Notes: generated by a model not told the origin, from the letters alone. Counted from the stretch's first letter, positions 51,096-62,355 are shown. The stretch: DNA of 64,000 nt from Streptomyces sclerotialus (GCA_000719105.1 JODX01000011.1:1-64000), one strand, 5' to 3'. Program-made: numbers and translations.

Positions 51096-51535
51096 GCCCC
51101 GCCACCCCGTCGGCCTTCCGGGCCCCGCACTCCGGCCGCGGCCGGCCGTCCCGACTACCCGACTCGGCTCCCCCATCGCCAGGTCATCGGACGGCCGCCG
51201 TGGCCGGTTCCGCTGTCCGCGGCCTCCCGGACCTGCCGCCGGACGCGCCGGCGGCGGTGCCCGCGCCGAGCCTCCGGCCGTTCCCAGCCCGGACGCCGGA
51301 ACGGGTGACGGGATGCTCTTCACCGAAGGTTGCGTCACGATAACGATCGACACGCATCGCATCCGGCGGTTCATCGACGCGTAACACACAGGGCGCCTTC
51401 GTCACTGCGGCGAAACATCGAGGGGCGCCGACCGAAACGGCGCTGCGACAGTCTCGTGGCTCATAACCGGCCCACCCCTCCATCCGGCTCGAGGCTTCGC
51501 CCGCACGGGGCCGTACCAACGACGAGGAGACGCCG
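51096..51535. other. Intergenic region nsdA-amtB
   Basis: No gene is supported in these 440 bp. The distal half is A+T-richer and contains the GlnR-box-like site and several GTnAC half-sites (51334, 51381). Confidence 0.5.
51401..51416 (+). promoter_or_regulatory. GlnR-box-like site upstream of amtB
   Basis: GTCAC-N6-GAAAC matches the published actinomycete GlnR consensus gTnAc-n6-GaAAc exactly. It lies 120 bp upstream of the amtB start; GTAAC at 51381 may be a second, poorer half. Nitrogen-limitation control of amtB-glnK-glnD by GlnR is established in S. coelicolor. Confidence 0.65.
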
Positions 51536-53247
<1,712 letters not shown>

Positions 53248-53279
53248 GGAAGACGTCCGAGAGAGACGGGAGTCGCCGG

Positions 53280-55733
53280 GTGACGAGTACGGATGTGACG
53301 ACAGAAGCAGAAGACTCGGGACCCGGCGGTTACGCGGCGGCCCGGCTGCGCCTCCTCACCGAGGGGGCGCGGTCCGGGCCGCCGCGCCGTACGGCCCTCT
53401 CCGGGCTCACGGACGACTGGCTGGCCGGCCTCTTCGACGCCGGTGCCGCAGGACTGCGCGGGGTCTCCCTGGTCGCCGTCGGCGGCTACGGGCGCGGCGA
53501 GCTCTCCCCGCGCAGCGACCTCGACCTGCTGCTCCTCCACGACGGCGGAGACCCGGCCGCGGTCGCCGCCCTCGCCGACCGCATCTGGTACCCGGTGTGG
53601 GACCTGGGCCTCGCCCTGGACCACTCCGTGCGCACCCCCGCCGAGGCCCGCAAGACGGCGGCCGACGACCTCAAGGTGCAGCTCGGCCTGCTGGACGCCC
53701 GGCACCTCGCGGGCGACCTCGGCCTCACCGCCGGCCTGCGCACGGCCGTCCTGGCCGACTGGCGCAACCAAGCCCCCAAACGCCTGCCCCAGCTCCAGGA
53801 GCTGTGCGCCGAACGCGCCGAGCGGCAGGGCGAGTTGCAGTACCTGCTGGAACCCGACCTCAAGGAGGCCCGCGGCGGCCTCAGAGACGCCACGGCCCTG
53901 CGCGCAGTCGCCGCCTCCTGGCTCGCCGACGCCCCCCGCGAGGGGCTCGCCGACGCCCGGCGCCGCCTCCTTGACGTACGCGACGCCCTCCACCTCGCCA
54001 CCGGCCGCGCCACCGACCGGCTCGCCCTCCAGGAACAGGACCAGGTCGCCGCCGAACTCGGCCTCCTGGACGCCGACACCCTGCTGCGCCAGGTGTACGA
54101 GGCCGCCCGCGTCATCTCGTACGCCAGCGATGTGACCTGGCGCGAGGTGGGGCGGGTGCTGCGGTCGCGCGCCGTACGGCCACGGCTGCGCGCCCTGATC
54201 GGCGGCGGCAAACCGGTCGCCGAACGCTCCCCGCTCGCCGAGGGCGTGGTCGAGCAGGACGGCGAGGTGGTGCTCGCCCGCACCGCGCGCCCCGACCGCG
54301 ACCCTGTGCTGCCCCTGCGCGCGGCCGCCGCGGCCGCCCAGGCGGGCCTGCCGCTCTCCCTGCACGCGGTGCGCCGGATCGCGGCCGCCGCCCGGCCGCT
54401 GCCCGCGCCCTGGCCCGCCGAGGCCCGGGAGCAACTGGTCACCCTGCTCGGCTCGGGCCGGCCCACCGTGGAGGTCTGGGAGGCACTGGAGGCCGAGGGA
54501 CTGATCACCCGGCTGCTGCCCGACTGGGAGCGCGTGCGCTGCCGCCCCCAGCGCAACGCCGTGCACCTGTGGACCGTCGACCGCCATCTGATCGAGACAG
54601 CGGTACGGGCCTCCGAGCTGACCCGCCGCGTCCACCGCCCCGACCTCCTCCTGGTCGCGGCCCTGCTGCACGACATCGGCAAGGGCTGGCCCGGCGACCA
54701 CTCCGTCGCCGGCGAGATCATCGCCAAGGACGTGGCCGCCCGGATCGGCTTCGACCGCGACGACGTGACCGTCCTCGCCACGCTCGTCCGCCACCACCTG
54801 CTGCTCGTCGAGACGGCCACTCGCCGCGACCTGGACGACCCGGCCACGGTCCGCTCCGTCGCCGAGGCCGTCGGCTCGCAGGGCACCCTGGAGCTGCTGC
54901 ACGCCCTCACCGAGGCGGACGCGCTGGCCACCGGCCCGGCGGCCTGGTCCTCCTGGCGCGCCTCGCTCGTGGCCGACCTGGTCAAGCGGGTCTCCGCCGT
55001 CCTCTCCGGCGACGTCCCCGAGGACCCGGAGGACGCCGCCCCCACGGCCGAGCAGGAGCGGCTCGCCATCGAGGCGTTCCGCACCGGCGGTCCCGTACTG
55101 GCCCTGCGCGCCCAGACCGAACCGCCGGGGGAGGGGGCGGAGGAAGCCGCCGGAGAACCCGAGCCCCTCGGTGTGGAACTGCTCATCGCGGTGCCGGACC
55201 AGCCGGGCGTCCTGCCCGCGATGGCCGGCGTCCTGGCCGTGCACCGGCTCACCGTCCGCACGGCCGAGCTCCGCGCCCTGGACCTGCCGGACGCCGTCCA
55301 GGGCTCCGTACTGCTCCTCGACTGGCGCGTGGCGGCCGAGTACGGCTCCCTGCCGCAGGCCGCCCGGCTGCGCGCCGACCTCGTCCGGGCGCTGGACGGA
55401 TCGCTGGACATCGCAGGGCGCCTGGCCGAGCGCGACGCGGCGTACCCGCGGCGCCGGGGCGTCGTGGCACCGCCGCCCCGGGTGACGGTCGCCCCGGCTG
55501 CCTCCCGGCACGCCACGGTCATCGAGGTCCGCGCCCAGGACCGGCCCGGACTGCTGCACCGCATCGGACGGGCGCTGGAGGACGCGGACGTACGGGTGCG
55601 GAGCGCGCATGTGTCGACGCTGGGGGCGAACGCGGTGGACGCCTTCTACGTCACCGGCCACGAGGGCGTGCCGCTGCCGGGGGAGGAGGCCGCGGTGGTG
55701 GCGCGGAAGGTGGAGGAGGCGTTGCGGGGGTGA
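53280..55733 (+). CDS. glnD: PII nucleotidyltransferase GlnD
   Basis: The protein has 817 residues. The nucleotidyltransferase motif GGYGRGELSPRSDLDLLLL (near residue 63) is intact; a GlnD/PII-UT linker with EPDLKEARGGLRD follows; an HD domain carries LLHDIGKG and VRHH; two ACT domains (LLIAVPDQPGVLPAMAGVL and VRAQDRPGLLHRIGRAL) end the protein. In S. coelicolor it adenylylates GlnK rather than uridylylating it. The GTG at 53280 lies in a purine-rich context. Third gene of the amtB operon. Confidence 0.96.
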   Translation: MTSTDVTTEAEDSGPGGYAAARLRLLTEGARSGPPRRTALSGLTDDWLAGLFDAGAAGLRGVSLVAVGGYGRGELSPRSDLDLLLLHDGGDPAAVAALADRIWYPVWDLGLALDHSVRTPAEARKTAADDLKVQLGLLDARHLAGDLGLTAGLRTAVLADWRNQAPKRLPQLQELCAERAERQGELQYLLEPDLKEARGGLRDATALRAVAASWLADAPREGLADARRRLLDVRDALHLATGRATDRLALQEQDQVAAELGLLDADTLLRQVYEAARVISYASDVTWREVGRVLRSRAVRPRLRALIGGGKPVAERSPLAEGVVEQDGEVVLARTARPDRDPVLPLRAAAAAAQAGLPLSLHAVRRIAAAARPLPAPWPAEAREQLVTLLGSGRPTVEVWEALEAEGLITRLLPDWERVRCRPQRNAVHLWTVDRHLIETAVRASELTRRVHRPDLLLVAALLHDIGKGWPGDHSVAGEIIAKDVAARIGFDRDDVTVLATLVRHHLLLVETATRRDLDDPATVRSVAEAVGSQGTLELLHALTEADALATGPAAWSSWRASLVADLVKRVSAVLSGDVPEDPEDAAPTAEQERLAIEAFRTGGPVLALRAQTEPPGEGAEEAAGEPEPLGVELLIAVPDQPGVLPAMAGVLAVHRLTVRTAELRALDLPDAVQGSVLLLDWRVAAEYGSLPQAARLRADLVRALDGSLDIAGRLAERDAAYPRRRGVVAPPPRVTVAPAASRHATVIEVRAQDRPGLLHRIGRALEDADVRVRSAHVSTLGANAVDAFYVTGHEGVPLPGEEAAVVARKVEEALRG

Positions 55734-55954
55734 CCTCGCGGTCGCCCGCCCGTTGGCCGGAAGAGGTCCCTGCCGGGGCGGGGGCGGTCCGGGCGGCCCC
55801 GGCGACGCCGGCACGGACGCGGCGTGCTCCCCGCCGGAGCGGGGTTTCGCCCGTCCCAGCCCGTTGTCTCCGGCAGGCGGGGACGATTGCCTTGCACGGC
55901 CGGATACTCTGGAAGACGCTCAGACCGCCCCCGACTCCGAGGACCGACGCCGCC

Positions 55955-57517
55955 GTGTTCGATACTCTTTCCGATCGCCTTTCAGCGACCTTCAAGAACC
56001 TGCGCGGGAAGGGACGCTTGAGCGAGGCGGACATCGACGCCACGGCCCGCGAGATCCGTATCGCGCTGCTCGAGGCCGACGTCGCCCTCCCGGTGGTCCG
56101 CACGTTCATCAAGAACGTGAAGGAGCGGGCGCTCGGGGCCGAGGTCTCCAAGGCCCTCAACCCGGCTCAGCAGGTCCTCAAGATCGTCAACGACGAGCTC
56201 GTCACCATCCTCGGCGGCGAGACCCGGCGCCTGCGCTTCGCCAAGCAGCCCCCGACCGTGATCATGCTTGCGGGTCTGCAGGGTGCCGGTAAGACCACCC
56301 TCGCGGGCAAGCTCGGCAGGTGGCTCAAGGAGCAGGGCCACTCCCCGCTGCTGGTCGCCGCCGACCTCCAGCGCCCCAACGCGGTGAACCAGCTCAGCGT
56401 GGTCGCCGAGCGCGCGGGCGTCGCCGTCTACGCGCCCGAGCCGGGCAACGGCGTCGGCGACCCGGTCAAGGTCGCCAAGGACTCCATCGAGTTCGCGAGG
56501 TCCCGGGTGCACGACATCGTCGTCGTGGACACCGCCGGCCGCCTCGGCATCGATCAGGAGATGATGCAGCAGGCCGCGGACATCCGTGACGCGGTCAGCC
56601 CGGACGAGATCCTGTTCGTCGTCGACGCGATGATCGGTCAGGACGCGGTCAACACGGCCGAGGCGTTCCGCGACGGTGTCGGCTTCGACGGCGTGGTGCT
56701 GTCCAAGCTCGACGGTGACGCCCGCGGTGGTGCGGCCCTGTCGATCCGCCAGATCACCGGCAAGCCGATCATGTTCGCGTCGAACGGCGAGAAGCTCGAC
56801 GACTTCGACGCCTTCCACCCGGACCGGATGGCCTCCCGCATCCTCGACATGGGTGACCTGCTCACCCTGATCGAGCAGGCGGAGAAGACGTTCAGCCAGG
56901 AAGAGGCCGAGAAGATGGCCTCCAAGCTGGCGTCCAAGAAGGGCCAGGACTTCACCCTGGACGACTTCCTGGCCCAGATGGAGCAGGTCAGGAAGATGGG
57001 CTCCATCTCCAAGCTGCTCGGCATGCTCCCGGGCATGGGCCAGATCAAGGACCAGATCAACAACATCGACGAGCGCGACGTCGACCGCACGGCCGCCATC
57101 ATCAAGTCGATGACCCCGGCCGAGCGCACGGACCCGACGATCATCAACGGCTCGCGGCGGGCCCGTATCGCCAAGGGTTCCGGTGTCGAGGTCAGCGCCG
57201 TGAAGAACCTGGTGGAGCGGTTCTTCGAGGCGCGCAAGATGATGTCCCGCATGGCGCAGGGCGGCGGCATGCCGGGGATGCCCGGGATGCCGGGCATGGG
57301 CGGCGGTCCGGGCCGCACCAAGAAGCAGCCGAAGAAGGCCAAGGGCAAGCAGCGCTCCGGCAACCCGATGAAGCGCAAGCAGCAGGAGCAGGAGGAGGCC
57401 GCCCGCCGTGCCGCCGCCGCACAGGGCGGAGCCCCGGGCGGCGCGTTCGGCCTGCCGGGCCAGCAGGGCGGTCAGGACTTCGAGCTGCCGGACGAGTTCA
57501 AGAAGTTCATGGGCTGA
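55955..57517 (+). CDS. ffh: Signal recognition particle protein Ffh
   Basis: The protein has 520 residues. The N domain (MFDTLSDRLSATFKNLRGKG, with GTG as first codon), G domain P-loop GLQGAGKTTLAGKLG, ADLQRPNAVNQL, DTAGRLGIDQEMM, SKLDGDARGGAALS, and a Met-rich M domain (KLLGMLPGMGQIKDQ, FFEARKMMSRMAQGGGMPGM) are in order, with a Gly/Gln-rich tail longer than in E. coli. It targets nascent membrane proteins with SRP RNA and FtsY. The GTG at 55955 follows GAGGAC. A TACTCT hexamer at about 55904 may be part of its promoter. Confidence 0.97.
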   Translation: MFDTLSDRLSATFKNLRGKGRLSEADIDATAREIRIALLEADVALPVVRTFIKNVKERALGAEVSKALNPAQQVLKIVNDELVTILGGETRRLRFAKQPPTVIMLAGLQGAGKTTLAGKLGRWLKEQGHSPLLVAADLQRPNAVNQLSVVAERAGVAVYAPEPGNGVGDPVKVAKDSIEFARSRVHDIVVVDTAGRLGIDQEMMQQAADIRDAVSPDEILFVVDAMIGQDAVNTAEAFRDGVGFDGVVLSKLDGDARGGAALSIRQITGKPIMFASNGEKLDDFDAFHPDRMASRILDMGDLLTLIEQAEKTFSQEEAEKMASKLASKKGQDFTLDDFLAQMEQVRKMGSISKLLGMLPGMGQIKDQINNIDERDVDRTAAIIKSMTPAERTDPTIINGSRRARIAKGSGVEVSAVKNLVERFFEARKMMSRMAQGGGMPGMPGMPGMGGGPGRTKKQPKKAKGKQRSGNPMKRKQQEQEEAARRAAAAQGGAPGGAFGLPGQQGGQDFELPDEFKKFMG

Positions 57518-57545
57518 CACCCGTAGATCCCGTACGGCCGGATCC

Positions 57546-57579
57546 CGTACGACGCCGGGGGCACCCCCGGCGTCGTACG
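57546..57579 (+). terminator. Terminator after ffh
   Basis: Perfect stem of 16 pairs (CGTACGACGCCGGGGG and its complement) around a CA centre. Confidence 0.88.
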
Positions 57580-57673
57580 CACGTATCGCGCACGTACGCG
57601 TCCCGGTACGGGCAGCCGGGGCGGCGCTCGTGACGCGACGCGTGGCGGAGCCGGCAGAACTCCGCGGGGTCTC

Positions 57674-58546
57674 TCAGGGCGTCCGCGCGATCAGGTACCG
57701 GAACACGTTCGGCATCCACACGGTCCCGTCGCGCCGCTTGTGGGTGTGCAGGGCCTCGGTCAGCTCCTTGTCGACCTGGGCCTGGTCCGTGGCCGTGATG
57801 GCCGCGTCGAAGAGACCTGTGGACAGCAGTCCCCGCACCGCGCTGTCCACGTCCGCGTAGCCGAACGGGCACGCCACCCGACCCGAGCCGTCGGGACGCA
57901 GGCCGGCCCGCTGGGCGACCTCCTCCAGGTCGTCCCGGAGAGCGGGCCGCCAGCTCCTCGTGGTGCGCAGCGGCTCGGCCAGCTTCGTGGCGACGCGCAG
58001 TACCGACGACGCGACGCACCGCTCCGGCGGCCCCCAGCCCACGAGGACGACCGGCGTGCCCCGCCCGGCGAGCGGTTTCGCCGCGGCGAGCAGTTCGCCC
58101 AGTCCCTCGGAGTCCCCGGCCACGCAGCCGATCGGCTCGAAGGCGGTCACCAGGTTGTACGGGCGCTCGCCGGGGGCCTCGGCCAGGTTCCCCAGGGCTT
58201 CGGTGTCGGCGCCGTCGAGGATCCGGGTGTCCGTACGCGCGCGCGTGCCCCACGCCTGCGGCAGCAGCCGCTCGCGCGCGAGGGCCAGCCGTTCGGGGGA
58301 CGCGGCGTCGACACCGGTGACCGCGGCCCCGCGGGACGCCGCCATCAGCAGGGCGAGCCCCGATCCGCAGCCGAGCCCGAGCAACCGGGTACCGGACCCC
58401 ACCTCCAGTCGTGCGTAAACGGCTTCGTAGAGCGGAACCAGCATCCGCTCCTGGATCTCGGCCCAGTCACGCGCGCGTGCACACCGGTCCACGCGGGGCG
58501 CCGCCCCGGCGCGAGGTAAGTGCTGCCGCACGAGCGTAGGTGTCAT
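57674..58546 (-). CDS. SAM-dependent methyltransferase (class I)
   Basis: The 290-residue protein has the class I SAM motif LLGLGCGSGLALLMAASRGA (about residues 55-74) and VTGVDAASPERLALAR (acidic motif II), with FEPIGCVAGD and VVLVGWGPPERC further on. The middle and C-terminal helices probably bind the acceptor, which cannot be named; it is not an rRNA or DNA enzyme by any visible motif. The ATG at 58546 fits. Convergent with ffh, separated by its terminator. Confidence 0.85.
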   Translation of the reverse strand: MTPTLVRQHLPRAGAAPRVDRCARARDWAEIQERMLVPLYEAVYARLEVGSGTRLLGLGCGSGLALLMAASRGAAVTGVDAASPERLALARERLLPQAWGTRARTDTRILDGADTEALGNLAEAPGERPYNLVTAFEPIGCVAGDSEGLGELLAAAKPLAGRGTPVVLVGWGPPERCVASSVLRVATKLAEPLRTTRSWRPALRDDLEEVAQRAGLRPDGSGRVACPFGYADVDSAVRGLLSTGLFDAAITATDQAQVDKELTEALHTHKRRDGTVWMPNVFRYLIARTP

Positions 58547-59150
58547 ATCGAAAGCGCCCCAATCCGCCGAGAGTTTCCGTCGTGTCCGGTTCCGTAGCCC
58601 CCGTGCAGTGCGCTCGCACTCCCCTCGTATGCCAGGAAACTCCGTGCCCGTCGCGGAGTCCAGGGGCTGTGGGGCCGGGTTCGTGAAGTGCCTGGGTATG
58701 CGTTCGACGGTAGTGAGAATTCACATTCCGGCAACGTGGACCCGCACCATCGCGCCAACCGCCGCGCCCTGGAGGAGCCGGTCCGTTCCCGGCGTGGCGC
58801 GGCCGTACGGTGTCCGGCCGCCGGGGCGGGCCGGTGCCGGGGGCCGGGACCGCACCGGGTAACGTCGCCGTCATGGCGTGTGCCGACCGAAGCGGCGCGT
58901 TCCGCCGCGGGCGCGGCCGAAACGCCCCTTGCGCAGTCGGCCGTCCCAGCTTCCCCGGCGCGCGGACACCGTGTACACGCCGGGGCGTACGTGCTGCTAC
59001 GTACCGCCTTGGGAGGAGCTGTGAGGCTTCTCCGCAGATCAGCGCACCCGCCCTCGTCAGGACACATGAGCGACAACTGACGGGTACGTGCAAATTATTT
59101 GGGATGCCCCGGAATAGGAACACAGCGGGGTCCCGGCTCGTTGTCATTAC
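58547..59150. other. Long intergenic region without supported gene
   Basis: Open frames on both strands (for example 58688-59080 plus) lack Streptomyces codon bias and recognisable motifs. Divergent promoters for the methyltransferase and the HEAVH protein are expected here. The stretch 59040-59130 is A+T-rich (AAATTATTTGG), but I could not fix a -35/-10 pair. Confidence 0.45.
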
Positions 59151-59747
59151 GTGAGCACGACACCACCTGTACTCGCCGCAGAGCTGGCGCAGGCGTGGGC
59201 CGACATTCAGCGGCACCACCCCGAGCTGCCGGATCTAGCCGCCCCTGAGTCCCTTATCGGGGAGTCGTCGTCCGCGTGCGGGCACGAGCTCTCCTTCGAA
59301 CGACTGCTGCACGAGGCAGTCCACGGCATCGCCGCCGCGCGCGGGGTGCGTGACACCTCCCGTGCCGGCCGGTACCACAACCGGAGATTCCTTGCGATCG
59401 CCGAGGAGCTGGGCCTGGACCACTCCGAGGAGCCGCATCCCAGCAGCGGCTTCTCGCTGGTCACGCTCAACCCCGAGGCGAAGCGACGCTACCGCCCGAC
59501 GATCGAGCGGCTCCAGCGCGCGCTGAAGGCCCACTCCGCCGCGACCTCCGCCGACACCGCCCGTTCGTTCCGCGGGCCGGCCGCGCGGCACGGCTCCTCC
59601 GGGGGCGGTGTCCGGGTGAAGGCGGTGTGCGACTGCGGGCGCAACGTGCGCGTGGTGCCGTCCGTGCTCGCGCAGGCGCCGATCGTGTGCGGGGGGTGCG
59701 GCAAGCCGTTCCGCATTCCCGAGGTGGTCGGCGCGGCGGCGGGCTGA
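59151..59747 (+). CDS. SprT-like putative zinc metallopeptidase with zinc ribbon
   Basis: The protein has 198 residues from the GTG at 59151. LLHEAVHGIAAARG contains the HExxH zinc-peptidase motif (near residue 60), and YHNRRFLAIAEELGL is the SprT-type third-ligand helix. The C-terminal CDCGRNVRV...CGGCGKPF (about 161-188) is a zinc ribbon, as in SprT/Spartan-like proteins. Those related proteins cleave DNA-protein crosslinks in eukaryotes; the bacterial role is not established. No Shine-Dalgarno sequence is visible. Confidence 0.78.
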   Translation: MSTTPPVLAAELAQAWADIQRHHPELPDLAAPESLIGESSSACGHELSFERLLHEAVHGIAAARGVRDTSRAGRYHNRRFLAIAEELGLDHSEEPHPSSGFSLVTLNPEAKRRYRPTIERLQRALKAHSAATSADTARSFRGPAARHGSSGGGVRVKAVCDCGRNVRVVPSVLAQAPIVCGGCGKPFRIPEVVGAAAG

Positions 59748-59829
59748 GCGCGGCGGGCCGGTGGACGACTGCTCGTGGCAGCCGTGACCGGCGGCCCGCG
59801 CGCGGGCACGGCATCCCCCTGTGTGCGAT

Positions 59830-59859
59830 GACGGGCATCCGGAGCCCCGGGTGCCCGTC
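59830..59859 (+). terminator. Terminator after the HEAVH gene
   Basis: Arms GACGGGCA/TGCCCGTC with an inner CCGG/CCGG stem, one mismatch, loop AGCC. Beyond it, CACAAT (59907-59912) may be the -10 of the rpsP promoter; no other gene lies in 59748-60047. Confidence 0.65.
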
Positions 59860-60047
59860 AGGCGTGCGCGAGTACACCCGCGGGCGAACGCCACCTCGGA
59901 ATGTGGCACAATGGCTAGCTGTACTCGACAGCCGCACAGGACCCCTCTCTCCTCCGGCTGACGCGTCCGTCGGGCACTCGGGTACCGCAACCCCACGCGG
60001 CGCATCCGCCGTGCCCAACCACGTCAAAACCAGGAGAACCCACTCCC

Positions 60048-60473
60048 GTGGCAGTCAAGATCAAGCTGAAGCGTCTGGGCAAGATCCGTTCGCCTCACTA
60101 CCGCATCGTCGTCGCCGACTCCCGCACCCGCCGTGACGGCCGGGCCATCGAGGAGATCGGCAAGTACCACCCGACGTACAACCCGTCGGTGATGGAGGTC
60201 GACGCCGAGCGCGTGGCGTACTGGCTCGGTGTCGGCGCCCAGCCGACCGAGCCCGTGCTCGCCATCCTCAAGAAGACCGGCGACTGGCAGAAGTTCAAGG
60301 GCGAGCCCGCCCCGGCGCCGCTGCTCGTCGCGGAGCCGAAGTCCACCCGCCCGTCCTTCGAGGCGCTCGGCGGCGACGACGAGGGCAAGGGTGAGGCCAT
60401 CACCCAGAAGAAGAAGGCCGACAAGAAGGACGAGGCCGCCGCCGAGTCCGCGGCTGAGTCGACCGAGGCCTGA
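60048..60473 (+). CDS. rpsP: 30S ribosomal protein S16
   Basis: The 141-residue S16 starts [22 protein letters not shown], given here in two parts: [12 protein letters not shown] and [25 protein letters not shown] follows. The last 50 residues are a Lys/Ala/Glu tail typical of actinobacteria. The GTG has AGGAGAA about nine bases upstream. First gene of the rpsP-KH-rimM-trmD-rplS cluster. Confidence 0.97.
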   Translation: MAVKIKLKRLGKIRSPHYRIVVADSRTRRDGRAIEEIGKYHPTYNPSVMEVDAERVAYWLGVGAQPTEPVLAILKKTGDWQKFKGEPAPAPLLVAEPKSTRPSFEALGGDDEGKGEAITQKKKADKKDEAAAESAAESTEA

Positions 60474-60475
60474 GC

Positions 60476-60715
60476 ATGCTCGAGGAGGCTCTCGAGCACC
60501 TCGTGAAGGGCATCGTCGACAACCCTGACGATGTGCAGGTCGCCTCGCGCAACCTGCGCCGCGGGCGTGTACTGGAGGTCAGGGTCCACCCCGACGACCT
60601 CGGCAAGGTGATCGGTCGCAACGGCCGCACCGCACGCGCCCTGCGCACCGTCGTGGGCGCCATCGGCGGCCGCGGTGTCCGCGTCGACCTCGTCGACGTG
60701 GACCACGTCCGCTGA
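60476..60715 (+). CDS. khpA: KH-domain RNA-binding protein (KhpA)
   Basis: The 79-residue single KH domain has the GxxG loop in KVIGRNGRTARALRTVVG. It begins MLEEALEHLVKGIVDNPDDV. The ATG is two bases after the rpsP stop, so it is translationally coupled. KhpA proteins bind RNA, often with KhpB, and are found in this position in many Gram-positive bacteria. Confidence 0.92.
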   Translation: MLEEALEHLVKGIVDNPDDVQVASRNLRRGRVLEVRVHPDDLGKVIGRNGRTARALRTVVGAIGGRGVRVDLVDVDHVR

Positions 60716-60734
60716 CGCAAACACCGCACCGGCT

Positions 60735-60770
60735 CGGGCCGGGGAGGGCCACTGGGCCGTCCCCGGCCCG
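60735..60770 (+). terminator. Hairpin inside the operon between khpA and rimM
   Basis: Sixteen-pair stem with one mismatch (60735-60750 with 60755-60770) and loop ACTG. It may attenuate or process the transcript, since the downstream rimM-trmD lie only 27 bp further. Confidence 0.7.
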
Positions 60771-60797
60771 TTGTCGTAGATCAGGAGAATCGAGCAA

Positions 60798-61388
60798 GTG
60801 CAGCTGGTAGTCGCTCGCATCGGCCGAGCCCATGGCATCAAGGGCGAGGTCACCGTCGAGGTACGCACCGACGAGCCCGAACTGCGGCTCGCGCCCGGCG
60901 CCGTCCTGGCCACCGATCCGGCCGCGGCCGGACCGCTGACCATCGAGACCGGCCGCGTCCACAGCGGCCGTCTCCTGCTGCGCTTCGAGGGGGTGCGCGA
61001 CCGCAACGGGGCGGAGGCCCTGCGCAACACCCTCCTCATCGCCGACGTCGACCCGGAGGAACTGCCCGAGGGTGAGGACGAGTACTACGACCACCAGCTG
61101 ATGGACCTCGACGTGGTGACCACGGAGGGCGTGGAGATCGGCCGTATCACCGAGATCTCCCACCTGCCCTCGCAGGACCTGTTCGTGGTGGAGCGCCCCG
61201 ACGGCAGCGAGGTCTACGTGCCGTTCGTCGAGGAGATCGTCACCGAGATCGATCTCGAGGAGCAGCGCGCGGTGATCGACCCGCCGCCCGGTCTGATCGA
61301 CGACCGCGCGGAGACCGCCTCGTCCCGCGACTCCTCGGAGAACTCGGAGAACTCGGAGGACTCGGAGAACTCGGAGGACGAGGCGTAA
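60798..61388 (+). CDS. rimM: Ribosome maturation factor RimM
   Basis: The 196-residue protein has the N-terminal RimM barrel ([21 protein letters not shown]) and PRC barrel ([31 protein letters not shown]). It assists 30S head assembly. The last 25 residues are an acidic Ser/Asn/Glu tail ([16 protein letters not shown]), unusual for RimM and made of 9-bp repeats. It overlaps trmD by one base (TAATG). Confidence 0.95.
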   Translation: MQLVVARIGRAHGIKGEVTVEVRTDEPELRLAPGAVLATDPAAAGPLTIETGRVHSGRLLLRFEGVRDRNGAEALRNTLLIADVDPEELPEGEDEYYDHQLMDLDVVTTEGVEIGRITEISHLPSQDLFVVERPDGSEVYVPFVEEIVTEIDLEEQRAVIDPPPGLIDDRAETASSRDSSENSENSEDSENSEDEA

Positions 61389-62221
61389 TGCGGCTCGACG
61401 TCGTCACGATCTTCCCCGAGTACCTGGACCCCCTGAACGTCTCGCTCGTCGGTAAGGCACGCGCGCGCGGGCAGCTCAATGTGCAGGTGCACGATCTGCG
61501 CGCCTGGACGTACGACCGGCACAACACGGTCGACGACACCCCGTACGGCGGCGGCCCCGGCATGGTCATGAAGACCGACCCCTGGGGCGACGCGCTGGAC
61601 TCCGTCCTGGCCGACGGGTACGAGACGGGTTCCCGTACGCCGGCCATCGTCGTGCCCACGCCCAGCGGCCGCCCCTTCACCCAGGAACTCGCCGTCGAGC
61701 TCTCCGAGCGGCCCTGGCTGATCTTCACTCCGGCCCGCTACGAGGGCATCGATCGGCGCGTCGTCGACGAGTACGCCACCCGGATGCCGGTGTACGAAGT
61801 GTCCATCGGCGACTACGTCCTCGCGGGCGGCGAGGCGGCCGTGCTGGTCGTCACGGAGGCCGTGGCACGCCTGCTGCCGGGCGTCCTCGGCAACGCCGAG
61901 TCCCACCGGGACGACTCCTTCGCGCCCGGCGCGATGGCCGGCCTCCTGGAGGGGCCGGTCTACACCAAGCCGCCGGAGTGGCGCGGGCGCGGCATCCCCG
62001 ATGTGCTGCTCAGCGGCCACCACGGGAAGATCGCGCGCTGGCGCCGGGACGAGGCCCTGAAGCGCACGACCCTCAACCGGCCCGACCTGATCGAGCGCTG
62101 CGACCCCAAGGCGTTCGACAAGAAGGACCGCGAGATGCTCTCCATCCTGGGCTGGGCACCGGACCCCGAGGGGGAGCCGCACGGCCGATTTTGGCGCAGG
62201 CCGGAGGGCGTGGAAGAATAG
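61388..62221 (+). CDS. trmD: tRNA (guanine37-N1)-methyltransferase
   Basis: The 277-residue SPOUT-class enzyme contains [57 protein letters not shown] and PPEWRGRGIPDVLLSGHH, the trefoil-knot SAM site. It methylates G37 of tRNAs to prevent frameshifting. It starts within the rimM stop. Confidence 0.97.
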   Translation: MRLDVVTIFPEYLDPLNVSLVGKARARGQLNVQVHDLRAWTYDRHNTVDDTPYGGGPGMVMKTDPWGDALDSVLADGYETGSRTPAIVVPTPSGRPFTQELAVELSERPWLIFTPARYEGIDRRVVDEYATRMPVYEVSIGDYVLAGGEAAVLVVTEAVARLLPGVLGNAESHRDDSFAPGAMAGLLEGPVYTKPPEWRGRGIPDVLLSGHHGKIARWRRDEALKRTTLNRPDLIERCDPKAFDKKDREMLSILGWAPDPEGEPHGRFWRRPEGVEE

Positions 62222-62355
62222 GCCGCTGTTGTGTGTCCGTCCGGTGTGCGCCCCTGCCACAGGGGGAAACGACGCCCGACCCGACCCGCGCAACGCTCTC
62301 ATCGAACATCTAGTTCCGTTGATGACCTGTGGCATCAGCGAAGAAAGCAGACGAA

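Noticed and set aside
58688..59080. Plus-strand open frame of 130 codons
   Set aside because: Codon usage is not Streptomyces-like, there is no ribosome-binding site, and its translation has no recognisable motif.
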